A DNA stretch of 64,000 bases. Source: Paramixta manurensis (GTDB lineage: Bacteria; Pseudomonadota; Gammaproteobacteria; Enterobacterales; Enterobacteriaceae). The notes beneath the pieces are model-generated. The model was not told the origin of the DNA. It made no database searches and saw nothing but the letters and a program-made list of their open reading frames with translations. Within the stretch, counting starts at the first letter, position 1; the number at the start of each line of letters is the position of its first letter. Both the position numbers and the translations under genes were made by a program. Below, piece after piece: positions 17,964-26,628 of this stretch. The stretch spans positions 2,294,001 to 2,358,000 of the forward strand of contig NZ_CP054212.1 in NCBI RefSeq assembly GCF_013285385.1, read 5' to 3'.

Positions 17964-18155
17964 TTATTTATTGCCTGGGTAGACGCCAATAAAAATGGCC
18001 ACACACAGAATGAAAACAAGGGTAGCGATATGAGCATGTGATGGGAAGTAAGAGACAGCCATGATGAAAAATAAAGCGACCAAGGCCACGGGAAAAACTG
18101 TCCACGCTACATAGGAGCATTGGTATTTAAGCCATTTCTTAATATAGTTCAGCAT
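17964..18155 (-). CDS. Small two-helix membrane protein, unknown
   Basis: A 63-residue frame with two hydrophobic segments (about residues 14-37 and 42-58). It lies in the AT-rich island and downstream of a terminator, so it would need its own promoter. No family recognised. Coding potential rests on composition and length only. Confidence 0.45.
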   Translation of the reverse strand: MLNYIKKWLKYQCSYVAWTVFPVALVALFFIMAVSYFPSHAHIATLVFILCVAIFIGVYPGNK

Positions 18156-18214
18156 GTTGACGCCTTTGAGATAAGTGTGCCTTTAGAATATATGGAATAC
18201 GTGTATGCGTAAAT

Positions 18215-18260
18215 AAAAAATAGGTAGATAGAGGTACGCTGAATAAGAACCCCTACCTAT
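18215..18260 (-). terminator. Rho-independent terminator after the 234-residue gene
   Basis: On the minus strand ATAGGTAG pairs with CTACCTAT around an internal loop and is followed by TTTTTT, 10 bp after the stop codon at 18270. Confidence 0.65.
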
Positions 18261-18269
18261 CCTGTTTTA

Positions 18270-18974
18270 CTACCTGGCTAATTCGGCAAAGGCTTGAGCG
18301 ATCTCTTCCGGGCTTAGCTGCTTGGGATGAAATACCTTATTCAGTAAAAGTTTTGGGACTATGGCAGGTTCGATGATGAAATACAGCATCTCCACATCAT
18401 TCTGATACAGGACGCGGTAATACTCAGGATTAGTGTGGCTCAAGCGACGAGCACTTTCGGAGGCCTTTTGGATATATCCGTAGGTGCTGGATAAGAAGAC
18501 CCCAAAGGATGAGACTCTATTTAAATTACCGATAAATTTGGTTCTAAAGTTTAGACTAAAAGAAATAGAGGTGGTTAGGGCTGCGGATAAAGCTTGGCTG
18601 GTTAAGAAAGAGTTAGATATGTTTACACCGAGGGATAGTAGTTTTGTCTGAATGATTCTTAGATCTTGGACGCTTCGACCAGCCAGCATGAGATTAACAA
18701 ACAACAGGATCATGAGATAAATGACTTTATCTCCTTTCAACAGCCTGACTATAGCTTTGCCAAATCGATAGTCCTCCCTTTTTAATCTGGAGCAGACATC
18801 CTGATAGTTCTCAGTAAAACAGGAGAGATACCAAGAGGCTCTGGTCACACCCCCTTCCATCCGTTTAAGATTGTCTACTACACCGTCCTTTACACCAGAT
18901 AACGCTTTTTCCAGTTGTAAGGCGAGAATCCTATCCGCTTGAAGTTTATCAGCCACCTGTCTACTGTAATACAT
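18270..18974 (-). CDS. Unrecognised 234-residue protein with hydrophobic core
   Basis: Not recognised. The sequence has a hydrophobic stretch at about residues 83-98 (VIYLMILLFVNLMLAG), a long Ser/Leu-rich middle that could be membrane-associated, and a charged C-terminus. A first half rich in Leu, Arg and Lys suggests helices. The base composition is AT-rich like the neighbouring DUF3289/DUF943 genes and unlike the flanking core genes, which marks it as part of the accessory island. It could be a toxin or immunity protein of that island, but nothing in the sequence proves this. Confidence 0.7.
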   Translation of the reverse strand: MYYSRQVADKLQADRILALQLEKALSGVKDGVVDNLKRMEGGVTRASWYLSCFTENYQDVCSRLKREDYRFGKAIVRLLKGDKVIYLMILLFVNLMLAGRSVQDLRIIQTKLLSLGVNISNSFLTSQALSAALTTSISFSLNFRTKFIGNLNRVSSFGVFLSSTYGYIQKASESARRLSHTNPEYYRVLYQNDVEMLYFIIEPAIVPKLLLNKVFHPKQLSPEEIAQAFAELAR

Positions 18975-19120
18975 ATCTAAGTTCCTTTTTATTCACAGAG
19001 GTTTCTTTCCTTGAGAGCCGTCTAATATAACTCAAAATTTAAGCAGATCAAACTATAATCAATTTTAGAGGTAGTCAGATTAGGGGTTAAGAGTGGGATT
19101 TTGAGATAAAAGAGGGTGTG

Positions 19121-19214
19121 GTAACCGAGTAATACGCAACCTACTAAGATAAATGTATAACGTGTTATCTTACTTTTTATTTTCGTTACGCCATCCGTAA
19201 TTTATGCAGTAACA
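19121..19214 (-). repeat. Decayed duplicate of the DUF3289/DUF943 gene junction
   Basis: This stretch aligns with 20133-20226, the junction between the DUF943 start and DUF3289 end, at roughly 80 percent by eye, sharing for example a TTATCTTACTTTTTATTTTC block. It is interrupted by stops and has no long frame. It shows that a second DUF3289-DUF943 unit once stood here. The rest of 18975-19278 contains nothing else recognisable. Confidence 0.7.
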
Positions 19215-19278
19215 TATCTATGACAGAATTTACCGGATACTTTTCGCAAGGAAAAATGAACAAGGAACGGTTGTGTAC

Positions 19279-19631
19279 TTAATAATTTAGTTTTTCGAAA
19301 AACTCTGCTGCAGATTTGTATTCATCGGATAAACATGCGTTTTCCATCGCAATTTCGGCATCTGTGCTCCTGGATTCGGATGTCAAAAGCTTGCATTTTT
19401 CCCTGATTGTGATATCCCATGTTCTTTCTAATTTTATTATCTGTTTTTTTTGTTCTGGCAGATTTGATATTGTTTTTTTATGGTGCTATCCAGTATACGT
19501 CTGGAGTCTTCCGTTTTTTTTATTGCCTTATTGTTTATTTCTTCTAACTGACTCATTTCTGGTTCAGTGAATGCAGCGCTAGCATTAAGAGACAGCATGC
19601 AAATAATTAAAATGTTATTAATTTTTTTCAT
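19279..19631 (-). pseudogene. LprI-like (DUF1311) exported protein, frameshifted in an A8 tract
   Basis: The first frame (19631 to the stop near 19437) gives a signal peptide ending in LNASA and a short mature part. It stops right after an 8-A tract (T8 on the plus strand, 19444-19451). One extra A restores a frame that continues QIIKLERTWDITIREKC ... ENACLSDEYKSAAEFFEKLNY to 19279. The joined 117-residue product has the length, cysteine spacing and C-terminal pattern of the lysozyme-inhibitor LprI/DUF1311 family. The break is a one-base deletion, a sequencing error, or a -1 slippage site. Confidence 0.75.
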
Positions 19632-19730
19632 AGAACTCAATCCTTCTTTCCTTCTTTTAAACTTGTCCATTTTAAAACGCTTAAATTCCCCATTAAAATC
19701 CAGAGGATTTTTAAGCGTATGTATTACTCT

Positions 19731-20198
19731 TTATTTTCGATTAATTTTAATTATTTCGCCGTTTTTTCCTAATTGGTAATCATCACCATCATACGAAATA
19801 AACCGGACTCCAAAATTCTGACTTTTATTTATAGCAAATAGTAGATTTTTATCAATACAATTAGCCTCTGTTTTTATATCACTGAAACAGAGTCTGTCAT
19901 CCTTTCCCTCTTTCTGATATCCCTTACCAAACAGCCAGAAATTAATAGTAAAGTCTCCATAGGATGCGGGCTTTGGAATATCATAACGATGGTTTAATCT
20001 ATCCTTATTTTTCAGCCACCACTCTATTCTTCCTTTATCGGTTAGCGGGAAATTTTTTACCAGAACATCACTGTAATTATTCCGCTGATGAACCGCGATA
20101 ATCTCAACCGGGCGCAGTGATAACCAGAGTAAGTAGCCGAGTAATACACAGCCTACTAAAGTGAATATATAACGCATTATCTTACTTTTTATTTTCAT
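19731..20198 (-). CDS. DUF943 family protein
   Basis: A 155-residue protein with an N-terminal membrane anchor (IFTLVGCVLLGYLLWLSL) and a periplasmic domain. LRPVEIIAVHQ, YSDVLVKNFPLTDKGRIEWW and CIDKNLLFAI are characteristic of DUF943, an enterobacterial family of unknown function commonly found beside DUF3289. Its start (GGAG 6 nt upstream) overlaps the DUF3289 stop by 17 nt, so the two are coupled. A role as immunity protein or accessory to DUF3289 is an inference from this pairing. Confidence 0.88.
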   Translation of the reverse strand: MKIKSKIMRYIFTLVGCVLLGYLLWLSLRPVEIIAVHQRNNYSDVLVKNFPLTDKGRIEWWLKNKDRLNHRYDIPKPASYGDFTINFWLFGKGYQKEGKDDRLCFSDIKTEANCIDKNLLFAINKSQNFGVRFISYDGDDYQLGKNGEIIKINRK

Positions 20199-21030
20199 TG
20201 CGCTCTCCGGTAATTTCTATACTAACGTCCATATTGACCATAAAAGGTTTAAAACCAAACTGATTATAACGCTGTAGTACAAACCAGATACGAAAAAAAC
20301 GGAACTGATAGAATTTAAAATTCGAAATATCATCACTGTCCAACCCAAAGTGATCCTGAACCTTGTAATGAATGACAGCACGGTAGCGATTATCTGCAAT
20401 ATGCAGTGACTTTATGGTGATATGCATGGACCATATATCATGAACGGTGATCCCCATTCCGTTAAAATGATCTTTTAATCTGTCAAATTTCGGTAGCCTA
20501 CCACTAAGTATCGCATCTCTTAACTGGCCTTTTTTCTCGGCTGGATAGATATTATTTACCCAGTCAATGTTTCTGTCAAAGCTATCCTTTAGTAAAAGCC
20601 GAGTACTGTTTTTAGTACTATCTCTAACAATATGCTCCTTCAAAGCCCTATCCAGCGCCATATCTCGAAAAGCGGTACCATTACTGTTCTGCATGTGGGT
20701 AATCATCTTTTCGATCAGAAACTTGTATGGGCCATACAGGGTGAACGATTGCGAGAGGTGACGAAATTCATCAAAGAGAACTCTGGCACACTCCCGCCGG
20801 GTCATTTTTTCACCCTCGCCACGTGCGCCATAAAACATTGATTGAGGCTGCCTAAATGGGGTGATTTTCGTCAATGAATAAGGATCTACTCTGGTAGAAA
20901 CATCCACCAGATGATAACGCCTTTTTAACTCTGTTTCGGTTAAATCGCCGCAGCGCATATCTTTAGCGCCGTAATCATCCATCCACTTTTGCGTTTTGAA
21001 TATCGTACAGGGGAAACGTAACGCAGCCAT
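20182..21030 (-). CDS. DUF3289 family protein, possible secreted effector
   Basis: A 282-residue protein. The block FDEFRHLSQSFTLYGPYKFL and the C-terminal FRIWFVLQRYNQFGFKPF identify DUF3289. The family is enterobacterial, often encoded with DUF943 and near secretion-associated genes; its activity is not known to me. The ATG at 21030 follows AAGGAG at 9 nt; the longer frame from 21057 lacks a ribosome site. AT-rich and unlike the adjacent sulfur genes, consistent with transfer. Confidence 0.85.
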   Translation of the reverse strand: MAALRFPCTIFKTQKWMDDYGAKDMRCGDLTETELKRRYHLVDVSTRVDPYSLTKITPFRQPQSMFYGARGEGEKMTRRECARVLFDEFRHLSQSFTLYGPYKFLIEKMITHMQNSNGTAFRDMALDRALKEHIVRDSTKNSTRLLLKDSFDRNIDWVNNIYPAEKKGQLRDAILSGRLPKFDRLKDHFNGMGITVHDIWSMHITIKSLHIADNRYRAVIHYKVQDHFGLDSDDISNFKFYQFRFFRIWFVLQRYNQFGFKPFMVNMDVSIEITGERNENKK

Positions 21031-21150
21031 GATAATACACTCCTTGTGTTTGTCCATCCCTATGCGTCCCTACGTCAGAATATTATGTGGTAGCGAAAGC
21101 AGGCGCAACCGTTATATCCATCTGTCTAAATCTTTTCCAAATTCTGTACC

Positions 21151-21184
21151 AAAAATGCCTGGGGCGGCTTATTTGCCGCCCCAG
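21151..21184 (-). terminator. Rho-independent terminator of the sulfur cluster
   Basis: On the minus strand a perfect 10-bp GC-rich stem (CTGGGGCGGC / GCCGCCCCAG, 6-nt loop) is followed by GCATTTTT, starting 3 bp after the stop of the SfnB-like gene. It closes the whole minus-strand transcription unit. Confidence 0.88.
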
Positions 21185-21186
21185 AT

Positions 21187-22404
21187 TTATTCCCCCTGCC
21201 CAATCTGCCAAATAAACGTGGGCTCGGTACCATTCACTAACCAATCCCCTACGTTGCGCGTTTTATAAATTACCGGGTTATGCGAAGCCACGGTACGCGC
21301 GTTACGCCAGTGGCGATCCAGCGCTTTGCTAAGACGCGTATCCGATGCGCCAAGCGCGTTAAACAACTCCGTCGCCGCACGTGGCACCAGTTCACTGGCA
21401 ATGGTCTGGGCTTTTGCCGCCTCAACTTCAGCGAGAATATTTACCTCACGCAGCCGTACTTCATCGTCGCTCAGGTGCGTTTCATAGGCCACTTGTAATG
21501 ACTGCGCTGCCCGCAATACCGTCGCCTCGGTCGCCCAGACTTGGCTGGCGATATTGCCCACCACTTGCAGCACCTGCGCATCGTTTTTCACCTGCCCGGC
21601 GTTACCATGGCTGTATACCCGCTTACGTTTGCGCACGCTGTCAGTAACATCGCGGACCACCGCCCGCCCTATCCCGGCAAGAGTCGCTAATAAGACATGC
21701 TGATAAAAAGCCGTCTGATAGCGAAAACGGTTGGCGAAATCATACAGATGTTCACCTTCAACCCGCGCCTGGTAGAAACGGGTGGTACCGCTACCGGTCA
21801 GACGTTGCCCGAAGCCATCCCAATCATCCAGACGTTCCACCTCCGGTTGACGGGTACTCACCAGCGCAATCACCGTGCCGCCGCCATCACTGCGCTCAGC
21901 CAGCACGTCAATCCAGTCGGCAAACAGCGCGCCGGTACTATAAAATTTCTCCCCCTCCAGCCGCCAGGCGTTGCCATCTGCGGTTACACGGGTGTTCAGC
22001 TTGCCGAGCTTCACCTCGCCAACCTCCGTCCAGCCGCTACCAACAATTTCACCGTCCAGAAAACGGCGAAACCAGCGGTCGCGCTCCGGCCCCTCCGGCG
22101 CGTTAAGTCGGTCTTCAACAAAGGCCACATGCGCGCGTAGCGCCTGCGGCAGATTGGAATCAGCCTCCGCCAACTCAATTAATAACTGGAACAATTGAGG
22201 TAACGATACGCCATCGCCACCCTTCTCTTTCGGCACACGTAGCGCGGCGAAGCCCGCCTCTTTTAGCCAACGAATTAGCTCCAGCGGCAGAATGCGTTGT
22301 TGCTCGCGCTCACGCGCACCTTCGGCGATACGGGCGAATACCGGGCGGAAACGCGCAATTAAGGTAGCGTAATCCGTGCCGGTCGAGAAAAATGTCGTAG
22401 TCAT
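21187..22404 (-). CDS. SfnB/DszC-type flavin-dependent monooxygenase (acyl-CoA dehydrogenase fold)
   Basis: A 405-residue acyl-CoA-dehydrogenase-fold protein. It lacks a partner for fatty-acid oxidation and resembles SfnB and DszC, which use reduced flavin and oxygen on organosulfur compounds. Visible family features are GFAALRVPKEKGGDG, EKFYSTGALFADW and the C-terminal ASHNPVIYKTRNVGDWLVNG. Its ATG overlaps the MFS stop by 4 nt. It is the last gene of the cluster before a strong terminator. Substrate (a sulfone, sulfoxide or related compound) is inferred. Confidence 0.85.
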   Translation of the reverse strand: MTTTFFSTGTDYATLIARFRPVFARIAEGAREREQQRILPLELIRWLKEAGFAALRVPKEKGGDGVSLPQLFQLLIELAEADSNLPQALRAHVAFVEDRLNAPEGPERDRWFRRFLDGEIVGSGWTEVGEVKLGKLNTRVTADGNAWRLEGEKFYSTGALFADWIDVLAERSDGGGTVIALVSTRQPEVERLDDWDGFGQRLTGSGTTRFYQARVEGEHLYDFANRFRYQTAFYQHVLLATLAGIGRAVVRDVTDSVRKRKRVYSHGNAGQVKNDAQVLQVVGNIASQVWATEATVLRAAQSLQVAYETHLSDDEVRLREVNILAEVEAAKAQTIASELVPRAATELFNALGASDTRLSKALDRHWRNARTVASHNPVIYKTRNVGDWLVNGTEPTFIWQIGQGE

Positions 22405-23858
22405 AAAGTGCTCCGTGAATCGTTAAGGTCGTCAATATCCTGATGCGTGGGTTCATAACGTACTGCCAGCAGGAAAAGGATCGGGATAATTGCGCTAATC
22501 GACACAATCCAGAACATATCGGTGCCCCATGCCGCCTGCAGAATCGGTAAAATAAACAGTGCTAACGCGCTACCAATGCCGGATAACGAGCGGCTAAAAC
22601 CAACGCCGGTGGCGCGAATTGAAGTGGGATAAGAGAGTGCCGGATAGATCATTAGCTGTGCGCCGGGACCAAAACCTTCAGCAAATAACCACAAGCCCAA
22701 CATCAAAATGGCAATCACCACTCCGGTTAGCGCCTGCGGGTGGCCGATTAAGGCCAGCGAAATCAGGGCGATAAATTGCAGAGCGAAACCGGCAATCGCC
22801 ACGTGGCGAGAGGGATATTTCCATGCCAGGCGCATACCGAGCAGGCCGCCGGTAAAGGCAAACAGCGCGTTTAAGCCGAGCGATGCCGAGATGGTTTCAA
22901 ACACCCCGGCACCAAGGAACTGCGCAAGGATCGACGGCAAAAAGAAAGCGATAGCGGTATATTCAAATGAAATACACAGGTTCATCACCCCGGCGACAAG
23001 GGTGCGTTCGCGGTACGGTTTTTGGAACAAAATACGAAAACTGACTTTGGGGGCTTTACCGGGCGGTGGGTTGCCTTCCGCAGGTGCTTCATGCGCGTTA
23101 ATACCGTATGAGTCGCGTAAAATGCGTACGGCTCCGGCCAGATCGCCCTGATTGGCTGCCCATAATGGCGACTCATTCATAAACTTACTGCGCACCACAA
23201 TAATCAGTAGCGCGGGCACCGCACCGAATAATAAAGAGGCGCGCCACAACCAGGCCAAATGTTGTTGCGGCAGCAGGAAATAAAGCCCAAAAACGATCAA
23301 GAAACATACCGAAGAAGCGGCATACCACATCGGGCACCAGGCGGCGAGGCGCGCGGCCTTGTTACCTTTACCGGTGAATTTTGAAAACTCAGCAAGGTAG
23401 GACATCGCAACCGGTAGATCGATTCCCACGCCGATCCCCATCAGAAACCGCGCGCCAATCAACACCCACACATTGGGCGCCAGCCCGGCGACAATGGCAG
23501 AAACCACAAAAAACAGCATATCGGCCATAAACACCGAATAACGGCCATATTTATCCGTTAGCCAGCCACCGATTAAATTACCGAGAATAGTACCGAGCAT
23601 AATTGACGAGGTAACCAGACCGGTGATGGTCGGCGTAAGGTTAAATTCACGCACCACATCGTCAATACCGTAGGAAAGCGTGGTGAGATCGTAAGCATCA
23701 AGAAATACCCCGCCGAGGGCAAGGAACACTATCATGCGCGCATAAGTATTTTTCTTACTGCGGGTATTAATTAAGTGTGCAACATCGCTAACCGACCCCA
23801 CCGGCATTGATTCCGCCCTCGGTGTGGGAAATACAGGATCCCCGGATAATATACTCAT
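22401..23858 (-). CDS. MFS transporter of the organosulfur cluster
   Basis: A 12-helix transporter of about 485 residues, with GGWLTDKYGRYSVF after helix 2 and a large central loop, as in the sugar/aromatic-acid:H+ symporter branch. Starts at 23858 or 23861 (tandem ATGATG) are best served by the GAGG just upstream; a longer frame to 23921 has no ribosome site. It is coupled by 4-nt overlap to the SfnB/DszC-like gene, which suggests it imports or exports that enzyme's substrate. A terminator separates it from the upstream ABC transporter genes, so it may have its own promoter in 23859-23980, which is very AT-rich. Confidence 0.83.
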   Translation of the reverse strand: MSILSGDPVFPTPRAESMPVGSVSDVAHLINTRSKKNTYARMIVFLALGGVFLDAYDLTTLSYGIDDVVREFNLTPTITGLVTSSIMLGTILGNLIGGWLTDKYGRYSVFMADMLFFVVSAIVAGLAPNVWVLIGARFLMGIGVGIDLPVAMSYLAEFSKFTGKGNKAARLAAWCPMWYAASSVCFLIVFGLYFLLPQQHLAWLWRASLLFGAVPALLIIVVRSKFMNESPLWAANQGDLAGAVRILRDSYGINAHEAPAEGNPPPGKAPKVSFRILFQKPYRERTLVAGVMNLCISFEYTAIAFFLPSILAQFLGAGVFETISASLGLNALFAFTGGLLGMRLAWKYPSRHVAIAGFALQFIALISLALIGHPQALTGVVIAILMLGLWLFAEGFGPGAQLMIYPALSYPTSIRATGVGFSRSLSGIGSALALFILPILQAAWGTDMFWIVSISAIIPILFLLAVRYEPTHQDIDDLNDSRSTL

Positions 23859-23983
23859 CATTTCCTCTGTCTTTTTTGCAGGTGAAGCCATGGTTATAAG
23901 AGGAATACGGCGCGATAACAAATATCAAAAAATCATACTATTTTGTTTTTTTTCAATAAGTTCATTCATTTTTAATCCAGCAC

Positions 23984-24015
23984 AAAACCCCGAATTAACC
24001 GGAATTAATTCGGGG
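23984..24015 (-). terminator. Rho-independent terminator between the ABC and MFS genes
   Basis: CCCCGAATTAA and TTAATTCGGGG form an 11-bp stem with a 6-nt loop. On the minus strand it is followed by TTTTG. It lies 18 bp after the binding-protein gene and splits the sulfur cluster into two transcription units, or attenuates the distal part. Confidence 0.75.
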
Positions 24016-24032
24016 CGTTTTCACTCGATTAA

Positions 24033-24908
24033 CTATTGTTGAGAAACGGGTACCAATACGCCTTTCACTAACGGGTCATCGGTCTCTTTCAGCCAGGTTT
24101 GCACACGCGGATCGGCAAACGCTTTTTTCAGTTTAATAATATTCTCCTGATCTAAATACGGCGTGCCAATCACTAATTGCGAAGCGAACGTTTTCGGCGC
24201 AGGCGGAAATAAGATCCCTTTTTCACGCGGGACTTTACCGGCATCAAATTGCGAGACATAACCAATCGCCGCGTCTACCGAATTTAATGCTCGCGGCATG
24301 GTTAACAGATCCAACTCTTTAAATTTAAATTGATGCGGATTGCGCTGAATATCTTTTAATTTCGCGGTGCGCGGTTCAACCGCCGGATCCAGACCAATTA
24401 AGCCAATGCGCTGCAGCAACCACAGCGCCTGCCCCTGATTCGCGCCATCGTTGGGTACTACGATTTCCGCGCCCTGCGGCAATGCCGCAATCGAAGGATA
24501 CCGATCGGAGTAAATACCAAATGCCCACTGGAAAACCGGCAAGGTGGAGGTCAGTTTAAAGTTATTGGCATCGACCACCTGTTTGAGCCACCACTGATGT
24601 TGATAAATGGTGCCGGCATATTCGCCCTGTGCCACCGCCCGGTCGGCCTGCACCGGATCTTGTAGCCCCACCGCCGTAAGCTTAATGCCATAATCGGGCG
24701 CGATATGCTGACCAATGTATTGGATTAGATGTTCTTCACCCGCCATGGCCGGTTCAAAATGCACTTTCAGCGTGGTGCCAAAGGTGGACTGCTGCTGCTG
24801 ACCCGCTGTCAGTTTCCAGCCCACCCCAGCGGCGACTACCACCACCACCGCGCCAACCGCCCACGGCCAACGCCTTTTTTTTCTAATTTCAAATTCCTGA
24901 TGAGACAT
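24033..24908 (-). CDS. MetQ-like ABC transporter binding protein, membrane-anchored
   Basis: A 291-residue NLPA/MetQ-type substrate-binding protein. The mature part (LKVHFEPAMAGEEHLIQYIG..., QHQWWLKQ, VPNDGANQGQALWLLQRIGLI) follows the family pattern. Unlike E. coli MetQ there is no lipobox cysteine: residues 12-34 form an uncleaved-looking hydrophobic anchor (WPWAVGAVVVVVAAGVGW). It is the third ABC component after the ATPase and permease. In this context its ligand is more likely a sulfur compound other than methionine. Confidence 0.88.
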   Translation of the reverse strand: MSHQEFEIRKKRRWPWAVGAVVVVVAAGVGWKLTAGQQQQSTFGTTLKVHFEPAMAGEEHLIQYIGQHIAPDYGIKLTAVGLQDPVQADRAVAQGEYAGTIYQHQWWLKQVVDANNFKLTSTLPVFQWAFGIYSDRYPSIAALPQGAEIVVPNDGANQGQALWLLQRIGLIGLDPAVEPRTAKLKDIQRNPHQFKFKELDLLTMPRALNSVDAAIGYVSQFDAGKVPREKGILFPPAPKTFASQLVIGTPYLDQENIIKLKKAFADPRVQTWLKETDDPLVKGVLVPVSQQ

Positions 24909-24910
24909 AA

Positions 24911-25612
24911 TTACTGTGCTCCCTGATGAGGACGTAAGGCGGCAACCAGACGGTCGCCAATAAACTGAATCACCTGAATAGTGGCGATCAGCACCACGAT
25001 AGTGGCAATCATGATGTGGTTATCGAAGCGCTGATAGCCGTAGACCACCGCCAGATAACCAATGCCGCCCGCGCCGATGGTGCCTGCGATGGCGGAGTAT
25101 TCGATCATCGAAATAACATTCAGCGTGATCGCCGCTACAATCGCCGGGAGCGCTTCGCTAAGTTGCGCGCGGGTAATAATTTGTAGCGTCGACCCGCCGG
25201 AAACCAGCCCTACCGCGGTAACTTCCGACGGCAGTTCACGTAAGGCGTTCTCGACCAGGCGGCCGAAAAAAGGGATCCCGGCCACAATCATCGGGATCAC
25301 CGCTGCCGGAATACCAACCGTGGTGCCGGTCAGCCAGAAGGTGAACGGAATAATCGCCGCCATTAACACCAGAAACGGTAGCGATCGCCCCATGTTGACC
25401 AGCCAGCCTAACCCCCGATTCAACGATGCATGGGGAAACAATCCGCGTGAAGAGGTATTAAATAACACCACGCCGAGCGCGCCGCCCAACACCACCACAA
25501 ACAGCATCACAATACCGACCATTAGCCAGGTTTCGCCGTAGGCGGGCAGCATTAAGGTATGAATTTGGTTCCAGGGCGTATCCTGACTCATCACATCCGC
25601 CGGTTGCTTCAT
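24911..25612 (-). CDS. MetI-like ABC transporter permease
   Basis: A 233-residue inner-membrane permease with five to six helices and the EAA-type loop (GLVSGGSTLQIITRAQLSEALP). It is close to MetI in length and layout. The ATG at 25612 follows GGGAGG and overlaps the stop of the ATPase gene by 4 nt. It forms the channel of the three-gene importer at 24033-26628. Confidence 0.9.
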   Translation of the reverse strand: MKQPADVMSQDTPWNQIHTLMLPAYGETWLMVGIVMLFVVVLGGALGVVLFNTSSRGLFPHASLNRGLGWLVNMGRSLPFLVLMAAIIPFTFWLTGTTVGIPAAVIPMIVAGIPFFGRLVENALRELPSEVTAVGLVSGGSTLQIITRAQLSEALPAIVAAITLNVISMIEYSAIAGTIGAGGIGYLAVVYGYQRFDNHIMIATIVVLIATIQVIQFIGDRLVAALRPHQGAQ

Positions 25613-26628
25613 ACAGCCTCCCGTAACTGTGGCGGTTGTTCGATCACGTCCGCATGGATGCCAAGCTGCTGTAAATGTTGTAACAATTGTGCGGTTGGCG
25701 TCGGGCGGTCGTTAAAGCGCACCGCCACCTGCAACCGACCGGCTAATGCACGGTCGAGCCGTTCGACATGGCCGCCAAGCAACTCAATGTGCAGGTTATG
25801 CGCGAGGCTAAGGCGGCTGATCCAATCGGTTGAAACCGGTTTGCTGGTGCTGTAAGTGATGCGCAGTTGTAATGCGCTGTGTGATGGCAGCGAATTGACC
25901 GGGAACAACTGTTGACCGAGCAGCGAATCCGGCTGCGCTAACAGTTCCGCCACGCCGCCTTGCTGAATAATCTGCCCGTCGCGAATTTCTGCGACCGCAT
26001 CCGCCGCACGACGTACCGCATCCATTTCGTGGGTGATTAAGATGATCGAGAGTCCAAACTCATCGCGTAACTGTTTCAGGAGTTGCAACACCGTGGCGGT
26101 GGCATCCGGATCCAGCCCGGAAGTGGCCTCATCGGCAAGCAGCACCGAGGGTTGCAGCGCCAGCGCGCGCGCAATACCAATACGCTGGCGTTGTCCGCCG
26201 GAAAGCTGCGTAGGATAAAAATCTGCCTTGTGTGCTAACCCGACCGCTTCCAGCAAGGTCGCGACGCGTTTGTTAATATCGCGTGGCACCACGCCAAGGT
26301 ACTCCAGCGGTAAAGCAATATTTTGCCAGGCGGTTTTCCGTTGCAACAACGCCGAGGACTGGAACACAGTGCCTATCGCCCGCCGTTCACGGCGCAGCGC
26401 TTCGCCGGAGAGCAACGAGAGATCGTTACCGTTGACGCGGATGCTGCCGCTATCAGGCTTCTCCAGCAGGCTAATGCATTTCGCCAGCGTAGATTTACCG
26501 GCGCCGCTTGGCCCCACAACGGCGGTAATCGAACCGGCGGGTACCCGCAGCGTGATGCCTTTTAACACCGCCACCTCGCCGCCGCCGGGCGCACGATAAT
26601 GCTTATGCAAATTATCGATTTCGATCAT
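25609..26628 (-). CDS. MetN-like ABC transporter ATPase with NIL domain
   Basis: A 339-residue cytoplasmic ATPase. Walker A GPSGAGKS, ABC signature LSGGQRQR and Walker B LLADEA are intact (residues about 38-170), followed by a C-terminal NIL/ACT-like regulatory domain (from about 265) as in MetN. In MetN this domain binds methionine and inhibits transport; here it is diverged. The start overlaps the stop of the monooxygenase gene by 4 nt (ATGA). Confidence 0.92.
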   Translation of the reverse strand: MIEIDNLHKHYRAPGGGEVAVLKGITLRVPAGSITAVVGPSGAGKSTLAKCISLLEKPDSGSIRVNGNDLSLLSGEALRRERRAIGTVFQSSALLQRKTAWQNIALPLEYLGVVPRDINKRVATLLEAVGLAHKADFYPTQLSGGQRQRIGIARALALQPSVLLADEATSGLDPDATATVLQLLKQLRDEFGLSIILITHEMDAVRRAADAVAEIRDGQIIQQGGVAELLAQPDSLLGQQLFPVNSLPSHSALQLRITYSTSKPVSTDWISRLSLAHNLHIELLGGHVERLDRALAGRLQVAVRFNDRPTPTAQLLQHLQQLGIHADVIEQPPQLREAV

